This document shows, one piece after another, positions 21,101 through 33,100 of a DNA stretch of 64,000 nucleotides. Both the position numbers and the translations under genes were made by a program. Source of the DNA: Symsagittifera roscoffensis. Taxonomy: Eukaryota; Xenacoelomorpha; Acoela; Convolutidae. Below the pieces are notes generated by a model. It was not told where the DNA came from. It did no database searches and was given only the letters and a program-made list of their open reading frames with translations. The stretch spans positions 10,647,716-10,711,715 of the forward strand of contig NC_087067.1 of assembly GCF_963678635.1 (NCBI RefSeq), in the 5' to 3' direction. Every line of letters begins with the position of its first letter. Position 1 is the stretch's first letter.

Positions 21101-24100
21101 GAAGTACTTCCCTCTCTCAACGCAAGCTCTTGTGTTATGGGCGTGGAGAAGTTTAATACACGGCGTGGGATTCCAACTACCTTCATGTCCGACAACGGCA
21201 TGAACTTTTTTGGCGCTCAGAAAGAGCTCTTAGCTTGCATTGAAAGTTGGAACAAGCTCGCTCGCGCAGTTTTTGTCCAGAAAGGGATCAAGTGGACGTT
21301 CAATCCTCCCAACGCATCGCAACACGGCGGCTCTTGGGAGCGGTTGGTTAGAAGTGTCAAGCATGGAATGTATGGCCTCTTAGGAAACAGAAGAATAACT
21401 GAGGAGTTTCTAGGAACCACACTTTGCCTTGTTGAGCAGTCATTTAACGCAACACCGATCACATACGCTAGTTTCAACCCGCTAGATTTAGAGGCGCTGA
21501 CCCAAGAGCTCCTATACTGGGTCAACACGCAGCGAGTTTTCCGTCGCCAAGTTTTGAAGAAAACTTCGACCGTAAGAAGCCGTACGCTAGAGCGCAATCA
21601 TACGCTAACGCAATATGGACACGTTCGATATGGGAATATGTTCCTTCCCTCAATAAGAGGGCAAAGTGGCAAACCACTCAGATGTTAAGTTGAGAGCCGG
21701 CGAATTGGTTTAGGTCATAGAGCCTGACAGCCCACGTGGACATTACCCACTCGCGCGTAACGTTAGACTGCACTACAGCAAGGACGGATGCGCGAGATCC
21801 GCTGAAATAAAGACCGTACGAAGCGAACTGACCTGCCAGACCGTAAAGCTCGTTCCGGTTCTTCCTTCTTTGGTGGCGGAGGATGATGCAGCGCAAATGT
21901 AAATATTAGTTCAGCGTGCTGTTTCTGCATATAAGAACTAATGAACAAGGGGTCTAGGACAAAAGCTAGACATAATGGTCGACTGGTTCGGCTTGGGTTC
22001 GAGTCCTCCATGCCCCTACCTTTATACAGGTAAACCCGAGGTGCTACAGCTCACTTGACTTTTCTAACCATTTTTTTCTTATAATACGGTTCAGCTTTGA
22101 TTAAGGCTGACGGAAAAAAAGTGCAATTTTTCTCGAGTACAAAACTGGCCATTGTTATGGCCGTTGTTACCGATGTAAAAGTATGTTCGGAATTGTTATG
22201 TATATGAATTTTCCGGAGTTATTTTGTCGAGAAAATGCTCGTTAGTTCAATCGTTTGAAATTTGATATTTTTTTTGATTTGTTGAGATTAACGCGCACTC
22301 CTACCTTCTAACAAGTTATATAAAAACCATTCGGGGGTTTTGAACATATTAGAGGAGTAGTGTTAGATTTAAGACTTCGCGTAAAGAGGAAGAAAAGTGG
22401 TTGACGGTGCTTCCAGGCAGTGAAAACTAGATTGGACTCTTTTTGATTTTTGCTCAAACACTTTCCAAAATGATGTTTAGAATAAATTCTGCTGTTATAC
22501 ATCACACGAAAACATGCCAATGTGAATAAGTGAACATATCTGAGTATTTTTCTACAAGCAAATGACCTGATAGGGACAATATTGGGCAAATTGAATGGTA
22601 ATTTTACGAGGGGTGGCAAACTGGAAAAGAGCCGGAATTGGTTTACCTACTTGAACACTTTGTTGAAGCTTTCCATAAATTTTGAATGTTGGTCGGAAAA
22701 AGTGAATTTGAATCTCTCTGGAGCGAGGTAACTGGTGGCCATCGCAATCCAGGCTATTGCACCGAATATGAAAGAAGCTAGCACGAACAATCTAAAAAAT
22801 TAATATTTTGAATTTTAAAATTCCAAATCGAGCTCTATTTCGTATTTCAGAGTTTTTACTGACCTCATTTTTCGCACAAATTTTGGAGTCTGAAGCTTGC
22901 CAATTTGTGATCTTTGAGCTCGCATGAAGACCTATATTTAGAAAAAAAATTAAATCTAACTTTCGCTTAGAAAACGAGTCCGAGGTTGGTTTTTTTAATT
23001 TGAAAAATTATTGTCAAAATTGTCATATTTTCAATCACTGTTTTTAGGTATCAATAACACTCTTTACTATTGATTTTAATAATAGCATTAGTTCTGCTCT
23101 CAATTGAACTCCGTTCTAAAATATGAAAGTCGAGGCTTCTTCTTCTTAGTTGAGGCGAGTTTTTAGTGCAAAGCCTCAAAACAAACAAAAACCCGCGGTA
23201 AAAAAAACAAGACTGTTCATTATAAATAAAGATTCATGGACAGGATGAAAATAATCAACATACAAGATGCTTAGCTCAAACTTGGATCAAATGAGCTCGC
23301 TATGATTGCCTTAAAGCAACGAATCAGCACGGGAGAGGGGAGGGGGGTTGGGCAAAGTGTTCATGCCAGTGATTGACCTACTTTTTCTAGGGCGATGTAG
23401 AGACTTTCGCTGCGGTGGAATCTGGTATACCAAAACACAGACAAATACAGAAAAAAGTTGATAATGTAATCCAGAGTGTAATTTGAGAAGATATTTGAGC
23501 ATCCTTGGTACACTGGTGAAGACGAACTGTTGCCTGATGTGTCGCTATTGTCTGACTAAAATGAACACTGTTTGAGTTTTGTTGAAAGCCCGCACTTACG
23601 TCCCACAGAGACAAAAACTGATAAAAGCCGAATAAATACAGAAAATTTACAGATTATCTTAAGTATAGAATCGATTTATCTGCGCCATTTTGCAAACAAT
23701 AATCAATTCTGTACAGATAGAATCCATTTTTTTCCACCAAAAATAAATGGATTTTATCGCCAAAATAATCGATTTTTCTATTCTTTAAAACCTGTATATA
23801 ATCTGCAGATAATCTGCATACAGTCAGTATACAATCTTTATACAATAGAATCTGTAGGTAATAATAGATTTGTTAAGATAATCTGTAGATAATATGTATA
23901 TAATCTGTATAAAATGTGTATCAAATTGTTTATATTGCCTAAAACCTATAGGGTTGGTAACAATTTCAATTTTGATCTTTCAAAATTTAAAATAAAGATG
24001 TTTTTTTGGCAAATTCAACAAAAAAGTTGCAATCAGGAAAAATTATCCTCAGTTTTATAGTGAGCTGAACTCACTTGAGGAAAATTGGTTACCGCAAACT

Positions 24101-27100
24101 ACAAGTTTCAAGAGATCCCTCTAAGATTTTGCATTCTAAGGGTTTCCGCCGTAAGAAACGTACTTTTGTGCAAAACTTCTTCAAATGCCATTCGAAAGAT
24201 CAACCTGTTCAGCGCAGTTTTTTTCAGAAAAAACATCAATAAAAAATTTTGAAAATTGACACCGAGAAATTTTTTGCTGCAACTTATTTATACATTAAGA
24301 AAATAAATAATTTCTTCAGATCAAACATCAGTACAAAAATTTCAATAAAAGCCTGCATCATAATTTTGTTTCAATATACGCATTCTATCTGATTGGCGAG
24401 AATGTTGAGAAAATCAGTTTTTAATCTGTATATAATATGTATATAGTCTGTATATAATCTGTATTCTTTCTGTATACAGTCTGTGTATAATATGCATACA
24501 GTCCGTATAAATTCTGTAGAAAATGTGTATAAATTCTGGTCATAGTATGCATAAATTTTGATACAGAAAAAACAGTTTTAGAGTGTTTTGGCTATGATTA
24601 TATAATGAATAAATTTAGTATAAAACATTTTCAAAACAAAATGTATTACAATCAATAATTATAACTTAATCGAAGTTACAACAGATCTGAAATCTGTATA
24701 TATTTTTTTATAGATAATCGATTTTTATCCATTTTTGTCATTGCGGGGTATAATGGATCGAAATCGATTATAATACTTTTCCGAGACAAAAATAAACCTT
24801 TATAGTCGACGAGGGATGTAAAATTTAGACCGACGGTAAATTCAGATGTAAAATTATTAGTAGATGATAATTTCAGTTTTTTCTATGTGATTCAATTTAA
24901 TCGATTACAAATTTTTTTTTGAAGGTCTGTCCCTTTCATGGATCAACCGTACAATTCCCTTTCACCGTAAGTAACCTACCTTAGAATGCCCTCCGTAGAA
25001 AGCATGTATTAAATCTGAAAATCGATTCTGTAAAGCATGCATTTCATGAAATCGCGCAATATAAATTAGTTTCTACTTTTTTGTATGCAGATTGCCATTT
25101 TTGAATGGCTAATATTTGTTTAGATTACTGTTTCATTTCTTATTTTTTCAGTAAACACTTAATTTTGAATGAATCCAGGCTCTCTCAAGTTTATTTCTTG
25201 AAAAATTTATAGTTTCTCCCCCTAATTTGATTGGGGGGAGGAAATTGGACGGTTAATCCCCATCCAGTTTTTAGCTGATAAACCTTGAAATTTTTCATAG
25301 TCGCTTTGGCGCCAAGATATGCTAATTCTGAGAAAAAAGCGATCGATTAAACTTCAAAAAATTAGGCTTCCAGTAACCGTTCGACACAGGGCCTAACATT
25401 GCTGAGCTTAACTTGTTTTTTTTTCAAAATATGATCTTTGTTGTGTTTAAGGATTGCTGAAAAAAATCAATTTGATCAACCAAAAAAAGTAGTTTTTGAA
25501 AATCTGACCCATACAAGAAAATTTTATACCCTCGCCTGTTTACCTCAATTAGCAGGTTTACTTGAGGAAGGGGATATAGGGATGGAGATAGCAATTTTTC
25601 AAATCGCCATTGAAAGAAAAATTTTTTTCTATAAGAATTGTAATGAGAAACTTAAACGGCGTGAAAACGTACAATAAAACAAGTAAACTTAAAGTCGAAA
25701 AACGGCCATTATGGGCGCATTTTAATCCATTTTGTTACAACTTTCAAAGACAGTAGGGTAACACATATATTGAAGATTTTTTTTTGCAGTTTTCATGATT
25801 AAAATTAAAGTTTTTGACGGTTTTTATTTTCCACATTGAAAAAATTATTTGTGTCATGGTTATAGATAATAAAAAGTAGTATTTTAATAGCAAAATTTTC
25901 ATTAAATCACGATGATTGAAATAGGTCAAATTGATCAAATTTTTAGATTTATACGCGCTTTCTTATCGATTGATCGTATAATGTTCATTGAGTCAGCGGC
26001 AAATTGATCAGCTCTCAAAGGAATTCCAACTGGGCTGACAAACAAAACGCTTATCACGCAATTTCATAAAAGTAAATTGCTACACCATACAATTCCGAAA
26101 AGGAAAGCATGGAACAATGCTTATCGTACAAATTGCATATGGTAAAATTATATTTAGAAGGCTTAAAAATTCATAACGATACAAAAACTTTCAATTTTTT
26201 GGTTCGCAAAATCAGTTTATGCTTAAGAAAATTGGGTGCAAAAATTTATATATGCTTGTCCATTGCCCAAAACCAGATTTCATAATTTTTTTGCTTATGT
26301 ATGGTAAAAAAAACGTTTGCTTGTCAGAACAAAACAGGCCACAATTTCAAATCCCACCTCAACTTTTTCGCAATAGAAGCTTTTTAACGATACAAAAACT
26401 TTCGATTTTTCTATGAGGGAAAGGACCAACATACGAGCTGTACAGCTCATCCCGGCGAACCGCTGTTGTGCCCCTGCTTAAGAAACATATGTATTTTTTT
26501 GTTTATATTTCTGGGCTGGGTAATGTTGCCTCACCCTCAAAAAACGAGCACAAATCATGGTGGGCATCAAACATACGACCTTTCGAATCATTTTACGAGA
26601 AGAATTTTTTCGTTCTTGGAAATTGTAAAAGAAGTTTTGGTCAACCTAGGAGAATACTTTTTTTTGAAACTCATAGTTAAATGAAAAGTTGTATGAAACT
26701 TGAACAAATAAAAACTTAAAACAATTTTTATGAAAATAAAAGAGCAATTTTATAGAACAAATTTGCGTCCTCAATTCTCAATATTTCGTAATAGAATAAT
26801 AGGGAATAAAATTGGTCGAATTTCTACGAAAATTAGGACCAGTTTTGTGGTTGAATTTATAAACGATTGGGTTCATTACTTTTTATTACGCTAAAATAGG
26901 TTCAAGTGGCTTTTTTTTAGTGAAATATAGACTCAATTAACATGCGCGATGGAAAAAAAAGGCTGAAATGGGGACCAAGCCTCCACCAAATTTGCGGACC
27001 AAATTTAATTTTGTAAGTTTACTCACCTTAGCGCGTGGGGCAATACATAGCACTACACTGAGAATGTAATAAGATAGCAATAGGAACAGCACCAACACAG

Positions 27101-30100
27101 GGTAGCACAGATTGTACAATCTACAGGATATCTTTTTCAGCCTCCGACTGCTGCTTCCAGGCTCTAGCTTATACCATCCGAGCTAGAAAAATAAGCCAAA
27201 AAAAGGTGGATCAAAGATAATCGAACCTGGCTTCTTTTAGTTTTTTCTTGGGCCAAAAATAAGGTGGATCAAAGATAAACGATCCTGACTTGTCTTTTAT
27301 CTGAAATGCAAATCTCAAAGAAATCGAAATATACGCATCTGAGTTTTTGAAAGTAAATGAATAGCCGGAAATTAGGTTAACAAACAAGTTTGATTAGTCA
27401 ACCTGCGTTGTTTACTTTTCTTTGGCGCGATATTAAAAAAACCTCCAGTCTGAATTAATTTCAGACATCAAATCCTTGTAGCGTTATTGCTCTTCGCTTG
27501 TTTTTTATTAATCTTTTCATGTTTTGAAAAAAGTCTCGGCCGGTAAAACCCAAACCAAATTCTGCATCTAGCTTTAGCGGTTTCTGCATGAACCACAAAG
27601 AAGACAGTTGAGTTTCCGATTACCAAAAAACATGATCAAAAACTAGTTATCACAAATGTGAAGATCCCGTATAAAATGCAGAACTGAATTTAGTTGTCTA
27701 TTTTGACAGTTTATTAAATCCTAAGTGATTTTTTTGTCTTATGCATAGAAATGATTAAATAAAGAACGAGCCCTTTTTAAAGTTTTTTCTTGTTGTGGCT
27801 CGTCATTTTTTCTGCGTTCCGTAGCCTGAATTTGCGTTTGTTATTTGACATTGCGTCAAGAATTTCTTAATCGCTGATTATTTCCTTAAAAAGTAAGCAT
27901 GGTCGCTGCCGCCTTTAGATTTTAGTAATTAACTTCAATAGTTCATTTGCAACTCCCTGATGTAACAGAACCTCAACTTGTCGTTTAGTTTTCGGAGAAT
28001 GCCTGTTTTTCACAAATTGAAGCCATTTCGAAGTATCAGCTTTTTTTAATTCCAATTTTTACTAATTCGGCTAAGTAGCAGCTCCATGTATCAATGCAGC
28101 ATCTAAATTTTTTGGTTGAAAATAAGTTTTGTGAATGATTAGAAGTTGACTATGAGTAAATATTTGCCGCAAATGGTACATAATCGACGCATTTCGATAT
28201 ATTCTTTTAAAAAAATTGCATATGCAACTTGAAACTCAGTTGATCATCCAGATAGGGGCCAAGATACTATTGGGACGTTTCTTTAATTAGATTGATCATT
28301 TGGGTTTGTTTGGTCTGAATTCTATATCTACTGTTTCAGCCTGGCTAAGAGTTAATTTATTTTCAATCAGCCAAGTTTTAACACTTTCTAAATCGTTTGC
28401 TTTTGCATCTCTTCCATTTTTTTGTAGAAAAAAGGCTGCAATCATCGGCGTAGAGAGTTAGATACAGAATTAAAATTAACGGCCCCAAAACTGACCCCTG
28501 AGGAACTCCATAGTTGACAGGTTTTGAACTCGATACCATGTTCTCTACTGATAACTTCATTTTGAAATCGATCTTTCAGAAACTTTGATATCAATTTTTC
28601 CGCATTCATCTTAATCCATAAGCTCATCCTTTCTTTGCAAGATTTTCATGGTCTACAGTGTCAAAAGTTTCTGAAAGATCAAGCATTGTACAAGTCATTG
28701 TATCTTTGTTGCTTGATACATTCAGCCTCACTTACTACGAAAACCAAAATTTTCAATCAATCTTTATGTAATGCCGTAAAACTCGTCAAATGATACTGGA
28801 TGCCCTTTTAATTAATTGCAGTTGATAGCTAAACAATTGAGTACCGTCAAAAAAGGTTAGAGGCCTTGCATAACGAAACAGTACTAACAAATCGAAGTCC
28901 AACAACTGTCTAAATGTGAGTGCCTTAGAAGTTTTCAGAAATGTGAGCTTTACAGGGACATTAAACCAACTTTGAAATAAATAAAAATAGATCTCAAGAA
29001 AAAAGCCCTGTGGTAAGCATGTGTAAACTGATAACCATTTAGTAGTTTTTGGGCCTAAAAAAAAACTTTTTTTGGCTTAAGCGCATGGAAGTCTGTTCGA
29101 TAGAATAGTTTGAACCCAACATAACGAGATCCAGTTTTGGTTATAAACAACCCCAAAAGTTTGCTCAAGGCGCCAAAATCGTTTAAATTTGAGGGCGGAG
29201 CCTGCAAAGAAAAAATGCGTTTTTGGGTCTTATTCTCCCAAAAATGCCCCCAAACGGTTTTGTTGGCCAGCTTGTTTTTTAATTCCAACTTTTTTTGCAA
29301 AATAGGGTCTAAATTGTGTTAAAAATAGGGAGCGAAAAACAAGTCGACAAAATTAACCAAAAAAAAATTTCGAAAAACCATCTCCTTTGAAATTTCCTGG
29401 CAGATCACTGGTAACCTACCATCAATTTCACCCATCTGTCGAATCCCATGAGACTCAGTCGTGCTTTCTCGTCAAATGGAGACCCATCCCATGGCTGATT
29501 AGTATTATCCAGAACCTATAACATTTATTACTAATTAGGTTAAGTCTAGTTATCGACCAGGGAATATAGAGAAGCGCGTGGCTGAACTTTGCTTAATGTC
29601 TTTATATTTATTTTTCTATTTATTTTAAAAAAGAAAAGGACAAATATAGAAGCTGTTTGGTTCTTACGTTGCGTTCAGCTTAAGAACTACATCCATATTT
29701 TCCAGACTTTTTTGCGGGCTGCGAATTATTGTCTCACCCACAGTAAGGAACACAGATCACGGTCAGTTAACTTTTGCTAGTGGAGTGATACTTTAAGTAT
29801 GATTGGCTCAGCTTCCTCTTTAATTATAACTGGAGCCTCCAACAGGGTCTTTTTAGTGCTTTGGGAGAGCTCGGAAAACCATTTTGGTCGACCTACATCT
29901 TATTTTGGAAAACCATCTAGGTCGACTGATTTTTTGAAGATCCACCAATGACTGGAGGAATATTTTTTTCAAAGCTTCAACTTTTTCAATTTGTTGGACA
30001 GGGGCGGATCTAAGATTTTCTCGAGGGGGGGGGGGGCGGAATTTCAAAAAATTTTCGAAATTTTGTCGACTTTTTTTTAGGTCGACCAAATTGGTTTTCC

Positions 30101-33100
30101 GAGCTCTCCCAAAGCACTAAAAAGTTCCTTTGTTGGCCAAACTAAACTTTCTGCGCCACCAAAGTTTGGCCAAAATTTCTGTTTTTTCGGCGTGCGCTCC
30201 CCTCTTAAAATTAGTATATATTGTGGGGCCAAAGGCGCCTTTAGAAAAGTTTTAGGGTCCGTCAGCCAACATTGGATATCTGAAAATAGTTCAAAGGGGG
30301 GACCCTTTGTGTCGGTAAGGGGTCGAATCCCTGAGAAGGGGGGCGTCCGCCCCCCCCCCCCCCTAAATCCACCCCTGTTGCTGGACATTATTTGACGACT
30401 GGTCTTAAGGTTTTCCGTTTTTTTGTTGAATATTGAATGTTGACACGACTATACTTGACCGCTATAGACGCAAAATTGAAGTGCCTACCCAGTTAGTATG
30501 ATTCAATATTGAAATAAAAAGTTGCTCCCCAAGAAATATCAGGCTATAAACGTTCACTCACCATTGAACATTGTATTTGTTTCAAATTATAATCCGAATT
30601 TTTTATATAAAATTTATGAAATAGCATTTTGAAATGAAATAGCCTTTTGATAGGGTCTGCTATTGTAAACTGTCGCCCTAGTTTCTTAACCAATTTTCTG
30701 CTGTAAAAACTTGAGAAGCGCCCTTGGAAACAAAGCGCCATAGTTCCTATTACACGCTACAGCAAAACTGGTCTGAGTTCAAATTCTTACAATTATTTCT
30801 CCGAGCACCGAGTGGACGAGTGAGCGCTCTAGATTCCCACTCGTATTCAGTCGTATCTCTATGTCGCTGTCGCCGAGACTGATGTCGGGTCTGAAGCTAC
30901 TGGCGATGGTGGATCTCATGCGCTCTGGGTCTATGCTCACGGCTGAGTTGGTGTAAGAAATGATTCTGTCCTCGGGACTGTTGAGTGTCTGCCCTGAAAA
31001 AAAAGAGTTTTAACCCGCTAACGGACAAAAAAGCGATCACGAATTTGTTTGAATCTGTGTTTGAATCTGTGTTTGATCTTCCCAGCTATTCGGAAACACT
31101 ATAAAGGCACTATTTGTCACTTTTTGCACCGTAAGCAAAATAAAAAAATCAGGCCAAAAATGAAGTTTCAGGGCCCTAGTTGAAAAGTTCTGACGAAAAG
31201 ATTTGAAAAAGTAAGCTGGAAAACAATCATCTGAAACAAAGCAGCGTAATTTTCGGAAAAAAATCCATGACCAGATCGAGAAATTCAGTTTTGGACTCTA
31301 CGCTCAAAAGAGAACACAATGGCAGTGCCTACGGAGTTGCAATTCATGGAACAACTGTAATAATCATAGGCCGATTTTTTTGATCAGCTCATTTGGTAAA
31401 GTTTTTGAGAGGCTGTTGTCTAATAGATTAGTCCATTTTTTTGAAGAGTTTTTTTTCTCTTCACTGAGTGTCATTTTGGCTTTCGTAAAGGTTATTCTAC
31501 AACTGCTGCGGTAGTTTTTTTGCTAAATGAACTTCAAGTCGGAATCATTACAAGAAAAAGCCATCTGCTTGTTTTATTGACCTAAAGAAAGCGTTTGGTA
31601 CAGTCAACCACCGGTAATTAATTCTGAAATTAAAACAAAATTTATGAGATAATTTCAGTCAAAAACTGCAACATCAGATTCAATTGTGTTAAGCAACAAC
31701 ACATGTAAACAGGTTTTGGCCATGAAGTATTTATGAAAATTGGTTGATGAAAAACTGAGTGTTAATCCTCTCATTAAATACTTTTCATGCAAATTATCGA
31801 AATTTTGTGGTCTTTTATATAGGATCATCGTGTTATATATACGTGTTTTATCGTAAGCATCTATTTAATTACCACAAAAGTTTCAAAAAATTAATTATTC
31901 AGTATGGTGTTTTGATATACGGTTGCTCAAACGAAACTAGTCTGAATCAGGTATTAAAAAATCAAAAACTAATAAAAAAGAATAAAACTTTTCAAATGGT
32001 GCGTGATTCCGTTCGGAACTTGTTGATTGAAAGTAAAATATCCGGTGTTTTTGAAATGCACCACTTTGTATGAACCGTTAAAAGACGTAGTCAAACAGCT
32101 CTTGAAAAAATGCAATTTAAATTTTTTGAATCTTGTACAACCCGTTCGGACTTTGTGATGAACCTCAAGTTTTTTTTCTTTTCATTTTAAGGGAACAGGT
32201 GTCAAAATATTGCTACTAAAAAGGATGATTAAAGTTTACAACCTCTTGAATGTTTTGAAATAATTTGAAAATGTACCTGATATCGAATAATGATAGCGCT
32301 TTAATTGCTATATTCACAGGATATTAAACTGCTACTTTTTGATGAAAGAGATTTACACGACATTGGGTTTAAAAACAAAAAACAATGCAATTTACACGAG
32401 TTATTTCGGTGTTGAGAGAGCAGTTCGATAAAAGCTTTGATACTCTACAACCAAGCTTTATTGTGGATCTGTTTTCTGGTTTTCTGCGAAATTCGGAACC
32501 AAATTTAAATCGATGAGGCTTCAGTTAAGGCCGCTTTTTGATTGCTTGAAAGGAATTGAATATATCAATGCGCTCAAGCAAAACTTCAATTCATTTCAAT
32601 CCTCTACTGTCGATTCAGCTCATTGACACTTTCAAAAGTCGCACTCCCCAAATCTGTTACATTGCGAGGCCAAGCTGTGCATTTTTTGAATTATAGGCGG
32701 ATTTTGAAACAGATCAGTATCAGATTTGTTGCGGAATCCGCAACATTACTACTAGTCTTTGATCTTCTTTACTTTTTTGGATTCCACAAACAAATAGCGA
32801 AAACACTGTACTGCTAAAACTCACTCGAAGATTAGGCTAATTTGCGGAATCCGCAGCAATATTTGTGGAATGCGGAACAATTTGTGGAATCCTTAAACAA
32901 ATATTACAAATATTACAAAATTGAGCTGTTGCCGAATCCTCAACTTATGGGGAATCCGCAACTTGTAAGCGGAATCATCAAATTGTAAGCGGAAACCTCG
33001 AATTGTAAGCGGAAACCGCATTTTGATTGCGGATTCCAGTTAAATGTTTTGCAGCGTTTTAAACTAAATCATTTAACTACACAGAAACTAGCAAGTAAAT

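Larger units (their letters stand above)
20599..22250 (+). mobile_element. Bel-Pao LTR retrotransposon relic in a Grl-like intron
   Basis: Order on the plus strand: a short LTR start (20599-20690), then internally deleted pol sequence giving only the integrase region, then a second LTR start at 21884. The two LTR starts share about 55 bases (GCAGCGCAAATGTAAATATT and onward). Gag, protease and reverse transcriptase are missing. The insertion lies opposite to the host gene's direction, in intron 7. The right end is not defined; I stop it where similarity to the 60 kb LTR ends or fades. Confidence 0.8.

Noticed and set aside
21217-22011. Minus-strand ORFs up to 126 codons
   Set aside because: They are antisense to the Bel-Pao integrase and LTR.
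23640-24560. CRISPR-like array of short repeats
   Set aside because: The units are contiguous and degenerate with no unique spacers; it is a minisatellite in an animal intron.
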